The notes under the pieces: model-generated
Told to the model about the DNA's origin: nothing
What the model saw: only the letters and a program-made list of their open reading frames with translations
The model's database searches: none
Translations under genes and position numbers: made by a program
DNA from: a virus
IMG/VR virus record: IMGVR_UViG_3300047323_000477
Location: 1 to 64,000 of that record
Strand: one strand, 5' to 3'
DNA length: 64,000 bases
Shown here: positions 57,039 to 64,000 of the stretch, one piece after another
Layout: each line of letters starts with the position of its first letter
How positions within the stretch are numbered: position 1 is the first letter of the stretch

Positions 57039-58141
57039 CCGCACCCGTCCCGGACCGGGTCCTGACCCAGCACGCCCTCACGGGGGAGTGGCAGTCCCTC
57101 GCGCTCCCGCTCTCCGACCTCGAGTACGGCGACGAACTCAACGGCCCCGGATCGTTGACCGGGAAGCTCGAGCCGCGCCTGATCGCACAGAACCCGACCC
57201 TTGCCGACCCGGGCACCACTCTCATCTACGTGGAGTCCGCCGGCCAGCTCCGGTGGGGCGGCCTCGTGTGGGACGTCCGGACCCAGGACAACACCCTGAC
57301 CCTCGAAGCTGCCGGGTGGTCGTCGTACCTGCAAAAACGCCACGACATCGACGGGAACTACGGCGGCCGCGGCCCCTACACGTACACCGACCGGTGCACC
57401 GTCATCCGCGACATCTGGGCCTACGCCCAGTCCGTCACCGACGGCAACCTCGGCGTCATCGTCGACTCCACCACCTCGACATCCACCGTCGGCACGCCTG
57501 CCGACCCGCTCAAATCGTTGTGGTGGGAACTGCCCGTCCTTGGCGACGCGGTCGACGACCTGGTGTCCGGTGACGCCACCCCCGACTACACCTGCACCAC
57601 CGCCTGGAACTCAGCGAAGACCGCCCCGGTGCGCCGCATCCGGCTCGGCTGGCCACGACTCGGCGCCCGCCGCACCGACATCAGCTTCGCGTCGGGGGAG
57701 AACATCATCGAACCCCCGGAGATCGAGCTCGCCGCCGACGAGTACGCGCAGGTCGTCATCGCGAACGGGGCCGGCGACGGGTCCGCGAAACGCCGTGCGA
57801 TCAGTGCCGTCCGCAACGGACGCCTGCGTCTCGAGTCCGCCCTGGACCTCCCCGACACCAAGGGCACCGACATCCTCGGCACCCGCGCGGCCGCCGAACG
57901 CGCCTGGCGCCAGACCTTGGGCTCCGTCGCACAGATCACCATCCGCAACACGCCCGCCGCCCCATTCGGGTCGTGGCAGATCGGCGACGACGTGTACACC
58001 CGCGTCCACAACTCCTGGACCTCGTACACCGGCTGGTGCCGCATCACCGGCTGGACCGTGAAACCCCACGCCAACGGCGGACCCCAGGCCGTCATCTCCC
58101 TGAAGCCCGCCGCGACGTTCCAGTACGGAGGAGTGGCATGA
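57035..58141 (+). CDS. Tail-associated (Tal / ReqiPepy6 gp37-like) protein
   Basis: A 368-residue protein from GTG 57035. Landmarks: DLEYGDELNGPGSLTGKLEP, LRWGGLVWDVRTQDNTLTLE, AGWSSYLQKRHD and WQIGDDVYTRVHNSW. These match the siphovirus ReqiPepy6 Gp37-like family, related to tail-tip hub proteins. It is coupled to neighbours by four-base overlaps. Confidence 0.82.
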   Translation: MTAPVPDRVLTQHALTGEWQSLALPLSDLEYGDELNGPGSLTGKLEPRLIAQNPTLADPGTTLIYVESAGQLRWGGLVWDVRTQDNTLTLEAAGWSSYLQKRHDIDGNYGGRGPYTYTDRCTVIRDIWAYAQSVTDGNLGVIVDSTTSTSTVGTPADPLKSLWWELPVLGDAVDDLVSGDATPDYTCTTAWNSAKTAPVRRIRLGWPRLGARRTDISFASGENIIEPPEIELAADEYAQVVIANGAGDGSAKRRAISAVRNGRLRLESALDLPDTKGTDILGTRAAAERAWRQTLGSVAQITIRNTPAAPFGSWQIGDDVYTRVHNSWTSYTGWCRITGWTVKPHANGGPQAVISLKPAATFQYGGVA

Positions 58142-60618
58142 CGGACATCGGTGTCTCTCTCGCCCAGCTCGCAAAGCGGCTCGAGCGCCTCGAGCGGGCC
58201 GCCCGCCTCGGCTACGCATCCCTGGACGACACCGCCCTCGAGGTCCGCGACAGCACCGGATCCCTGCGCGCTCTGGTCGGCCAGCAGGGCGACGGCACCA
58301 CCGCCGTCAACGTCGTCAACGGACCCCCACCCCCGGCCACGTCCGCCCCGATCGTCGTGTCCGTCCTCGGCGGCGTCACCGTCTCCTGGGACGGGACCTT
58401 CGCCGGCGGGGCGATCATGCCCCTGGACTGGTCCCGGGTCGAGGTCCACGCCTCCCCCCTCGCCGTCTACACCCCGACCGCTGCCACCCTGAAAGCGACG
58501 GTGGAAACCGCGCAGGGCTGCACCGTCGTCATCGCCACACCCGACCCGGTGTACGTGCAGCTGGTGGCGCGCAGCACCTCCGGTACCGCCTCGGACCCGT
58601 CCGCCACGGTCGGACCGGTCGGCCCCACCGCCGTCGTCGCCTCGGACATCCTCGACGGCATCGTCACCACCGTGAAACTCGCCGACGACGCGGTCACCCA
58701 GGCGAAGGTCGCGGTCGGAGCGATCGGCACCACGGAAATCAGCGACGACGCGATCACCACCCCGAAGATCGTGGCCGGTGCAGTCCAGACCGCACAGCTC
58801 GACGCGCTCGCCGTCAACGCCTCGAAGATTGCCGCAGGGGCGGTCACGACCGCCAAGCTGGACGCGCTCGCCGTCACGGCGAACGAACTCGCCGCGAACG
58901 CCGTCACCGCCTCCAAAATCCTCGCCGGAAGCGTCAGCGCACAGGCCCTGACCATCGGCATCGCCCAGTCCATCGGCACCAAGCTCACCGACACGATGGC
59001 CGACTCCACCACTTGGGCCAGGGTCGCCGAAACCGGCACCTTCACCACCGTCACCGGGGTCACCGACGCCGTCGCCGGATCCACCGTGATGCAGGTCAGC
59101 GGCCCCGCATCCATGGAGCGCACCGAGAACATCCCGTACGACTCCGCAGCCCTGTACCGGGTTACCGTCCGGCTGCGCACCACCACCGCACCCACCGCGG
59201 GCAGCCCGATTGTCTACCTCGGCCTCACCGGCATCGCCGCGGACGGCACCACTCGCGTCAACACGACCGGCGCCAACTCGGTCAGCTCCCAGCACTACGT
59301 GACCGCAGCGAACCTCAACATCGGCGTCGGAACGGCGTGGACGACGCTCACCGGCTACATCCAAGGGACCGCCGCCACCGGCACATTCGCCGCATCCCCG
59401 GACCCTCGCACCCCCGGCCAGGCCCACACCAACGTCCGCTACGTCCGCCCCCTGATGCGCCTCCTCAACGGGGCCACGGGCGGCGTCATGCAGGTCGACC
59501 AGGTCACCGTGGAAACCGTCCCGACCGGTGCGGTGAACTCCGTCAACATCGTCGACGGAGCCGTCACCGCCAACGCCATCGCGGCGAACACCATCACCGC
59601 CGTGAAACTCGCCGCCGGATCTGTCGACGCCACCGCCCTCAAAGCCGACGCCATCACCGGCAAGACCATCACCGGCGGCACCATCACCGGCACCGACATC
59701 AACGGCGGCACGGTCACCGGCGGCACCGTACAGACCGCATCCACCGGGGTCCGCGTGGTCCTCACACCTACGCCACCAGCCCCGCTCGTTGCGCGCCCGT
59801 CGATGCTGCTGTACTCCGGCGCCACCGACGAACTCGGCCCCGGCATCGTCAACTCCGGCCTGCCGGGCTCGGGCCAGCCAAATACCGTGATCTCATCCCC
59901 GTCAACCGGTGTCGACAGCCTGAGCGCACAGGTACGTTCACGCCTGACCCTGAACTCACCCAAACCGGGGACGCGTGCCGGACAGTTTCTCCTCTCGGCT
60001 GTCTCCAGCACCAGCGCCCCAGTCGGCAACGCCGAGGTCATCGGATCGACAGCCGTCGACGCCAACGGAACGTCCTCCGTCCAGATCTCAACCAAGGACG
60101 GCGACACCACGCCCAAGCTGGCCCAGCTCACGGTCGGCACCGGCAAGGTCCTCGTGGAGGCCGAGGCGTTCCAGATCGCACCGACCGCCTCCACCACCCA
60201 ATCCGCGGTCTACGTGAACTCGCCGTCCACTCACACCGGGAACCTGCTGCGCCTGCAGCACAACGCGGTGGACGGATTCGTCGTCGACAACTCCGGCAAC
60301 GCCACCATCGCGGGTAACGCCACCGTCACCGGCAAGCTCACCGCGGGCAACATCGCGTTCGGCCAGACGTCCATCACCCCGTCGGCGCCCTATGTCCCGA
60401 CCAGTCAGACGGTCTTCTACAGCGTTACCGGCACGACATTCTTCGGCTACGCCACCGCGAACACCACAGCGGTCGGCTACCGCACCCCGGCCACCCCGTC
60501 CAACCTGGGCGTCACCGGCGTAGCCGTCTCATCTGTGACCTCGAGCAGCATGCTCGTCTGGGTCAACCGAGAAAACACCACAGCAACCAACATCAATTGG
60601 ATGGTGATGAGCACGTGA
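58138..60618 (+). CDS. Tail fibre / receptor-binding protein
   Basis: An 826-residue protein. N-terminal coiled-coil attachment segment (LAQLAKRLERLERAARLGYA), then beta domains. Two blocks of short repeats (TAKLDALAVTANELAANAVT, ASKILAGSVSAQAL; later AVTANAIAANTITAVKLAAG) suggest a trimeric triple-helical or beta-helical shaft. GKTITGGTITGTDINGGTVT is a further repeat block. A C-terminal globular part (about 600-826) is a likely receptor-binding head. Confidence 0.85.
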   Translation: MTDIGVSLAQLAKRLERLERAARLGYASLDDTALEVRDSTGSLRALVGQQGDGTTAVNVVNGPPPPATSAPIVVSVLGGVTVSWDGTFAGGAIMPLDWSRVEVHASPLAVYTPTAATLKATVETAQGCTVVIATPDPVYVQLVARSTSGTASDPSATVGPVGPTAVVASDILDGIVTTVKLADDAVTQAKVAVGAIGTTEISDDAITTPKIVAGAVQTAQLDALAVNASKIAAGAVTTAKLDALAVTANELAANAVTASKILAGSVSAQALTIGIAQSIGTKLTDTMADSTTWARVAETGTFTTVTGVTDAVAGSTVMQVSGPASMERTENIPYDSAALYRVTVRLRTTTAPTAGSPIVYLGLTGIAADGTTRVNTTGANSVSSQHYVTAANLNIGVGTAWTTLTGYIQGTAATGTFAASPDPRTPGQAHTNVRYVRPLMRLLNGATGGVMQVDQVTVETVPTGAVNSVNIVDGAVTANAIAANTITAVKLAAGSVDATALKADAITGKTITGGTITGTDINGGTVTGGTVQTASTGVRVVLTPTPPAPLVARPSMLLYSGATDELGPGIVNSGLPGSGQPNTVISSPSTGVDSLSAQVRSRLTLNSPKPGTRAGQFLLSAVSSTSAPVGNAEVIGSTAVDANGTSSVQISTKDGDTTPKLAQLTVGTGKVLVEAEAFQIAPTASTTQSAVYVNSPSTHTGNLLRLQHNAVDGFVVDNSGNATIAGNATVTGKLTAGNIAFGQTSITPSAPYVPTSQTVFYSVTGTTFFGYATANTTAVGYRTPATPSNLGVTGVAVSSVTSSSMLVWVNRENTTATNINWMVMST

Positions 60619-60851
60619 GCACCCCCCCCTTCGAGATCCCCGTCATCGAGTACGAACCCGCCACGTACTACTCGGTGACCGTCACCTGCCTCACACCGGG
60701 CTGCATCCACGAGAACAACGTCTACCCGATCGCAATGGTCTACTCGAACAACGGCGACCCCAACTACGTGCGCGTCCAGGACTCCGCCTGCCGCCAGTTC
60801 ATGGTCATCCTGACCGCCACCAAGCTCGACCCCCAGCCCCCCGAGGACTAG
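60615..60851 (+). CDS. Small hypothetical protein after fibre gene
   Basis: A 78-residue protein from GTG 60615 overlapping the fibre stop. It is beta-rich with three cysteines (YYSVTVTCLTPGCIHENNVY, SACRQFMVILTATKL). Similar small proteins follow fibre genes in Streptomyces phages; the role is unknown and could be fibre assembly. Confidence 0.68.
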   Translation: MSTPPFEIPVIEYEPATYYSVTVTCLTPGCIHENNVYPIAMVYSNNGDPNYVRVQDSACRQFMVILTATKLDPQPPED

Positions 60852-60883
60852 CCGGACCAGGGGGAGCCCTCACCCCCACCGGC

Positions 60884-60896
60884 CGTACGCTGATCA
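60884..60896 (+). repeat. CGTACGCTGATCA motif upstream of the lysis region
   Basis: A 13-mer identical to 40070-40082. It lies 33 bases after the previous stop in a 155-base gap that also contains GGGCGCGGGGAG (60980-60991), related to the late leader motifs. TACGCT could act as a -10, but no clear -35 precedes it, so an alternative sigma factor or activator is possible. Confidence 0.5.
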
Positions 60897-61007
60897 GGGG
60901 CGACCCTCCGCCCCGCACGAACCCCCGAGGGACTGCCACCCGGCCCCGGCCGGCGCAGCACGCCAGCCATATTCGCTCTGGGCGCGGGGAGTTTCGGAGC
61001 ACGGGCC

Positions 61008-61832
61008 TTGCCCGACAACCTCACGGTGCGCACCTACGACGCCCCCACGCACCTCGGGCGTCACCTCGTGCTCGACCCCCGCAGCCTCGCCTACCGTCGC
61101 CCCTACGACGGGCAGCCGCTGCGTGCCACCGAGTGGGAACCGCGCATCCCCGTCCTGGACCAGCAGAACCTTGTCGCGCAGGGCATCTACACCTCCCGGG
61201 ACTACGGCCTCGACGACGACGTCGACGCTCTGTCCTCCTGCACCGGCAACGCTGGCACCGCTCTCCTGTCGATCCTGCTTACCAAGGAGCAGGCGACTGG
61301 CGCCGGGCTGAACACCGACGACGCCACCGCGGCCGAGCACTACGCGATCGGCCTGTACGCCGACGCCACCGAACGCGACCAGTGGCAAGACGCCCAGTGG
61401 CCGTCCCAGGACGTCGGCTCGTCCGGTCTCGGCGTCGCCAAGGTCCTCCGCGACCGCGGCCTCATCGACCAGTACGGGCACGCCACCACCGCCGAGGAAT
61501 TCTGCACCCTCCTGCAGTCCGGGCCGGTGCTGATGGGTGTCCCCTGGTACGCCGCGTTCAGCGAGCCCAACGCCGGCGGGTTCATCGATGCCGACCCGAA
61601 CTGGGCGTCGTCCCCGCTCGAGGGCGGCCACGAAGTCTGCGTCACCGCACTCGAGGCCGTCGCCACCCGGGACGGTGCGCTGATCCCCGAGCAGACCGTC
61701 ATCCGCTTCCGTAATTCCTGGTCGGCCTCCTGGTCGGACCACGGCGACGGACGCCTGACCCTCGCGTCCTATCTGGCCATGCGTGACCAGGTGGACGTTA
61801 TCCAGCCCCGAATCGACGGAGTCCGCCCGTGA
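61008..61832 (+). CDS. Papain-like cysteine peptidase
   Basis: A 274-residue protein from TTG 61008 (CGGAGC upstream). It has the C1-family arrangement: Cys78 in LSSCTGNAGTAL, His208 in GGHEVCVTAL and Asn236 in IRFRNSWSASWSDHGDGRL, followed by the usual aromatic/Gly end and YL. No signal peptide is visible, so it is probably virion-associated or co-released with the endolysin. The position between fibre and endolysin genes suggests a role in entry or lysis. Whether it cuts peptide cross-links or proteins is not shown. Confidence 0.85.
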   Translation: MPDNLTVRTYDAPTHLGRHLVLDPRSLAYRRPYDGQPLRATEWEPRIPVLDQQNLVAQGIYTSRDYGLDDDVDALSSCTGNAGTALLSILLTKEQATGAGLNTDDATAAEHYAIGLYADATERDQWQDAQWPSQDVGSSGLGVAKVLRDRGLIDQYGHATTAEEFCTLLQSGPVLMGVPWYAAFSEPNAGGFIDADPNWASSPLEGGHEVCVTALEAVATRDGALIPEQTVIRFRNSWSASWSDHGDGRLTLASYLAMRDQVDVIQPRIDGVRP

Positions 61833-63622
61833 CCACCTTCCATGCCGCGGTCGACCACATAGACCCCGACACCCTCGAGACCACGACCACCTACTGCGGA
61901 ACCGTCGATCAGGCCCACGTCGACCAGGTCCGCGCCATCGCCGACCTGCCGGACACGGAGCGCTTCGTCAAGGAGCACCCCCGGCTCGAGGGCGCCTTCT
62001 GCGTCCTGCGCGAGGACGGCGACCTCGACGTGTACGTCCCTGTCGACGCCGCCGAGCACCGGGTGTACGCGCCCGACCCCGACGCGAAGAGCGATGACAA
62101 GGACCTGCCGCGCGGTCTCTCTGGCCCGTCCTACATCTCCGGTGCCATCCGGCTCGGCAGCCAGTCGATCGGCGGCGCCAGCGACAGCCCCAGCAAGCCG
62201 CCGCGCGCCGTGTGGCACACCACCGAGTCCCCGGCCGGCGGCAACTACCTGACCAGCATCGGCGCCTACCTCATCCGAGTCGGTGCCGAACCCCAGGTCA
62301 TCTACTGCCCCGTCACCGACCGGATCGGTCAGTTCGGTCCCCTCACCTCGAGCGGGCGGGCGCTGCGCAACGACGGCAGCTACCGGACGAACCGCACAGG
62401 CAGGGTCTGTATCCAGGTAGAGGTCCTCGGCTACGCGAAGTCTCCGTGGACGAAGGGCTTCGATCCGTCGAAGAAGCCGAACTACCAGCGGCTGATCGCC
62501 GCGATGCGAGCGCACGGAATCCCGGACGTCTGGCCCGTGGGGAAGCCGCCGGCTACAGCTGCCGCAGCGACGAAGCGCCCGAAGGACATCTGGGAGAACG
62601 AGGGCGGCCACTTCGGGCACTCGCAGATTCGCGGCCAGGATCACTGGGACCCGGGTGCGATCGACACGGCGATCGTGCCGGGCAAGGCCAACGACTCCAG
62701 CAGCCCGTCGAAGCCCCCCGCGACCAGCACCAGCATCACCCCGAAGTCCCGCGAGACGGCCGCCACCATGCTCAAGCAGCAGGCCGCCGCACTGAAGACC
62801 TGGCCGTTCATCCCCGACGTCGAGAAGACCCACGGCCTCCCCGTCAACCTGCTGATCGCGGTTGGCTCCCGGGAGACCAACCTCACCAACAAGATCGGCG
62901 ACGGCGGCCACGGCTTCGGTGTGTGGCAGCGAGACAACCGATGGCACGACGTCGACGAGACGTACCTGAAGGATGTCCGCAAGCAGGCTGAAGATGCGGC
63001 CGCGTTGCTCGCCTCGAACTACAAAGCGCTGAAGGACTGGGCCTACGCCGTCGCTGCCTACAACAGGGGCGTTACCGGCGTGAAGGAGGCCCTCGCTGCA
63101 GGGAAGTCGCCGGATTCGGTGACCGCGGGCGGGGACTACGCGGCGGACATACTCGGCCGCCTGGCCCACCTCCAGGCAGCGGCCCCGGCGCCCAGCAGCA
63201 GCACGGGCACGTACACGGTGGAGAAGGGCGACACGCTCTCCTCCATCGCCGACGACCACAACACGACCGTGGCCGTCCTGGTGAAGCTGAACAGCCTCAA
63301 GGACCCGAACAAGCTGGCCATCGGGCAAAAGCTCAAGGTCCCGGGCAAGACGGCCACTCCTGCCGCGCAGCCGTTGGAGCCGTTCCCCGGCGCCGCGTTC
63401 TTCCATGGCGGCCGCCACAGCCCGATCATCACGGCCCTTGGCCGCCGTCTCGTCGCACTCGGCTTCGGCAAGCACTACAAGGGCGGTCCGGGTCCCAATT
63501 GGACGAACGCGGACAAGCGCAACGTCCAGGACTTCCAGCGGTCCCGTCCCGAACTCGCCGGCGACGCCGACGGAATCCCCGGCCCCAAGACCTGGGCAGC
63601 GCTCAAGGTCCCCAAGTCCTGA
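61829..63622 (+). CDS. Multidomain endolysin
   Basis: A 597-residue protein from GTG 61829. In order: an N-terminal domain of unknown function (1-90); an amidase_2/PGRP-like domain (about 125-285: RAVWHTTESPAGGNYLTSIG, GHSQIRGQDHWDPG); a lysozyme-like domain (about 335-450: LPVNLLIAVGSRETNLTNKI, GFGVWQRDNRW); a LysM (about 468-512: YTVEKGDTLSSIADDHN); and a C-terminal peptidoglycan-binding helical domain (NVQDFQRSRPELAGDADGIP). Two lytic and two binding domains make a large, complex lysin. It breaks down the Streptomyces wall at the end of infection. Confidence 0.9.
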   Translation: MTTFHAAVDHIDPDTLETTTTYCGTVDQAHVDQVRAIADLPDTERFVKEHPRLEGAFCVLREDGDLDVYVPVDAAEHRVYAPDPDAKSDDKDLPRGLSGPSYISGAIRLGSQSIGGASDSPSKPPRAVWHTTESPAGGNYLTSIGAYLIRVGAEPQVIYCPVTDRIGQFGPLTSSGRALRNDGSYRTNRTGRVCIQVEVLGYAKSPWTKGFDPSKKPNYQRLIAAMRAHGIPDVWPVGKPPATAAAATKRPKDIWENEGGHFGHSQIRGQDHWDPGAIDTAIVPGKANDSSSPSKPPATSTSITPKSRETAATMLKQQAAALKTWPFIPDVEKTHGLPVNLLIAVGSRETNLTNKIGDGGHGFGVWQRDNRWHDVDETYLKDVRKQAEDAAALLASNYKALKDWAYAVAAYNRGVTGVKEALAAGKSPDSVTAGGDYAADILGRLAHLQAAAPAPSSSTGTYTVEKGDTLSSIADDHNTTVAVLVKLNSLKDPNKLAIGQKLKVPGKTATPAAQPLEPFPGAAFFHGGRHSPIITALGRRLVALGFGKHYKGGPGPNWTNADKRNVQDFQRSRPELAGDADGIPGPKTWAALKVPKS

Positions 63623-63660
63623 ACACCCCTGCTCCACTCCATCCTGCAAGGAGAAAACCC

Positions 63661-64000
63661 GTGAAGATCCTCGGACGTGAACCGGCTGTACTGCTGGGAT
63701 TTGTCGCCGTCGTCGTCAAGCTCGTCGCCGCGTTCGGTGTCGACGTCAGCGGCGAGCAGCAGGCCGTCATCAACGCCGTTGCCGCGGCCGCAGTCGGCGT
63801 CACCCTGGCCGTCATGGCCAGCGACGGTGTCGGCGCAGCGCTGGTCGGCTTCATCCAGGCCGCCCTCGCCCTCGCGGTGGGGTTCGGTCTGGACTGGTCG
63901 GCAGATCAGCAGGCCGTCGTGCTTTCCGTAGCCGCTGGTGTCGTCGCCATGTGGGACCGGACGCAGGTCACCGCGCCCGTGGCGGCTGGTGCAGGCAAGC
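63661..64000 (+). CDS. Holin-like membrane protein (cut by window end)
   Basis: GTG 63661 has AAGGAG ten bases upstream. The visible 113 residues contain hydrophobic stretches (PAVLLGFVAVVVKLVAAFGV, AAVGVTLAVMAS, LVGFIQAALALAVGFGLDW, VVLSVAAGVVAMW), and the frame runs off the right edge. Position directly after the endolysin and the repeated membrane segments fit a holin or small lysis-membrane protein. Confidence 0.72.
   Translation, partial: MKILGREPAVLLGFVAVVVKLVAAFGVDVSGEQQAVINAVAAAAVGVTLAVMASDGVGAALVGFIQAALALAVGFGLDWSADQQAVVLSVAAGVVAMWDRTQVTAPVAAGAGK

Noticed and set aside
55089-57044. A 651-codon minus-strand frame opposite Dit and baseplate genes
   Set aside because: Low-information Gly/Asp/Val/Arg sequence, no motif, and the plus-strand genes are strongly supported.
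1-64000. CRISPR arrays, tRNA genes, rRNA, insertion sequences, integrase or att sites
   Set aside because: No regularly spaced identical repeats with spacers, no cloverleaf-like gene, no transposase or recombinase motifs were recognised by eye. A tRNA scan and an HMM search would be needed to exclude them fully.

Overview
The window is high-GC actinobacterial mobile DNA and most likely comes from a Streptomyces temperate siphovirus. The basis is the uniformly GC-rich codon usage, the dense ATGA/GTGA-overlapped gene strings, a WhiB-like protein, a DUF6233-like protein and a complete siphoviral morphogenesis block. It also carries a plasmid-type replication and conjugation block, so the best overall reading is a phage-plasmid or a phage that has absorbed a Streptomyces conjugative element. 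No integrase, tRNA, CRISPR array or attachment site was recognised. The window cuts genes at both ends, so such functions may lie outside it.

Layout. (1) 1-13.3 kb, plus strand: early/accessory genes, many of them small and unknown, with a RusA-like resolvase, a WhiB-like Fe-S regulator, a DUF5131 protein, SSB, a secreted matrixin-type zinc protease, a sigma factor and a NERD-domain protein. (2) 13.3-24.4 kb, minus strand: cargo. It includes a catalytically complete type III polyketide synthase beside an MmyB-type regulator, an overlapped operon that begins with an HEAGH zinc-protease-like protein, a GNAT acetyltransferase, membrane-anchored surface proteins and several unknown genes, most followed by their own GC-rich hairpin. 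(3) 24.4-27.6 kb, minus strand: a putative replication initiator with four iteron-like palindromes inside its own coding sequence, and a GntR/UTRA repressor facing an operator-containing divergent promoter. (4) 27.8-37 kb, plus strand: a transfer operon of small proteins, a multi-TM Spd-like protein, a DUF6197-like protein, a Gly/Ser/Lys-rich protein and a TraB/FtsK-type DNA translocase. (5) 38-64 kb, plus strand: terminase, portal, scaffold, decoration and major capsid proteins, MuF-like protein, connectors, tail tube, frameshifted tail chaperones, tape measure, baseplate and fibre genes, a papain-like protease, a multidomain endolysin and a holin-like gene cut by the window end.

The most unusual locus is at 46.2-47.1 kb. 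Directly after the MuF-like gene lies an intein-like segment with block B and C-terminal splice motifs on the plus strand. A Vsr/DUF559-like homing-endonuclease candidate is encoded on the opposite strand of the same DNA, in exact codon-to-codon register. The splice-junction sequence and the 20-residue C terminus of the host gene are present twice, once before and once after this segment.

Regulation visible in the sequence: three sigma70-like promoters share a palindromic GCGTACGC element over the -35; the GntR gene faces an inverted operator pair; late genes are preceded by recurrent GGCGCGGGGCCTG and CGTACGCTGATCA motifs that might answer to the phage sigma factor; and many genes overlap by 4 bases with a Shine-Dalgarno inside the preceding gene, so translation is probably coupled.
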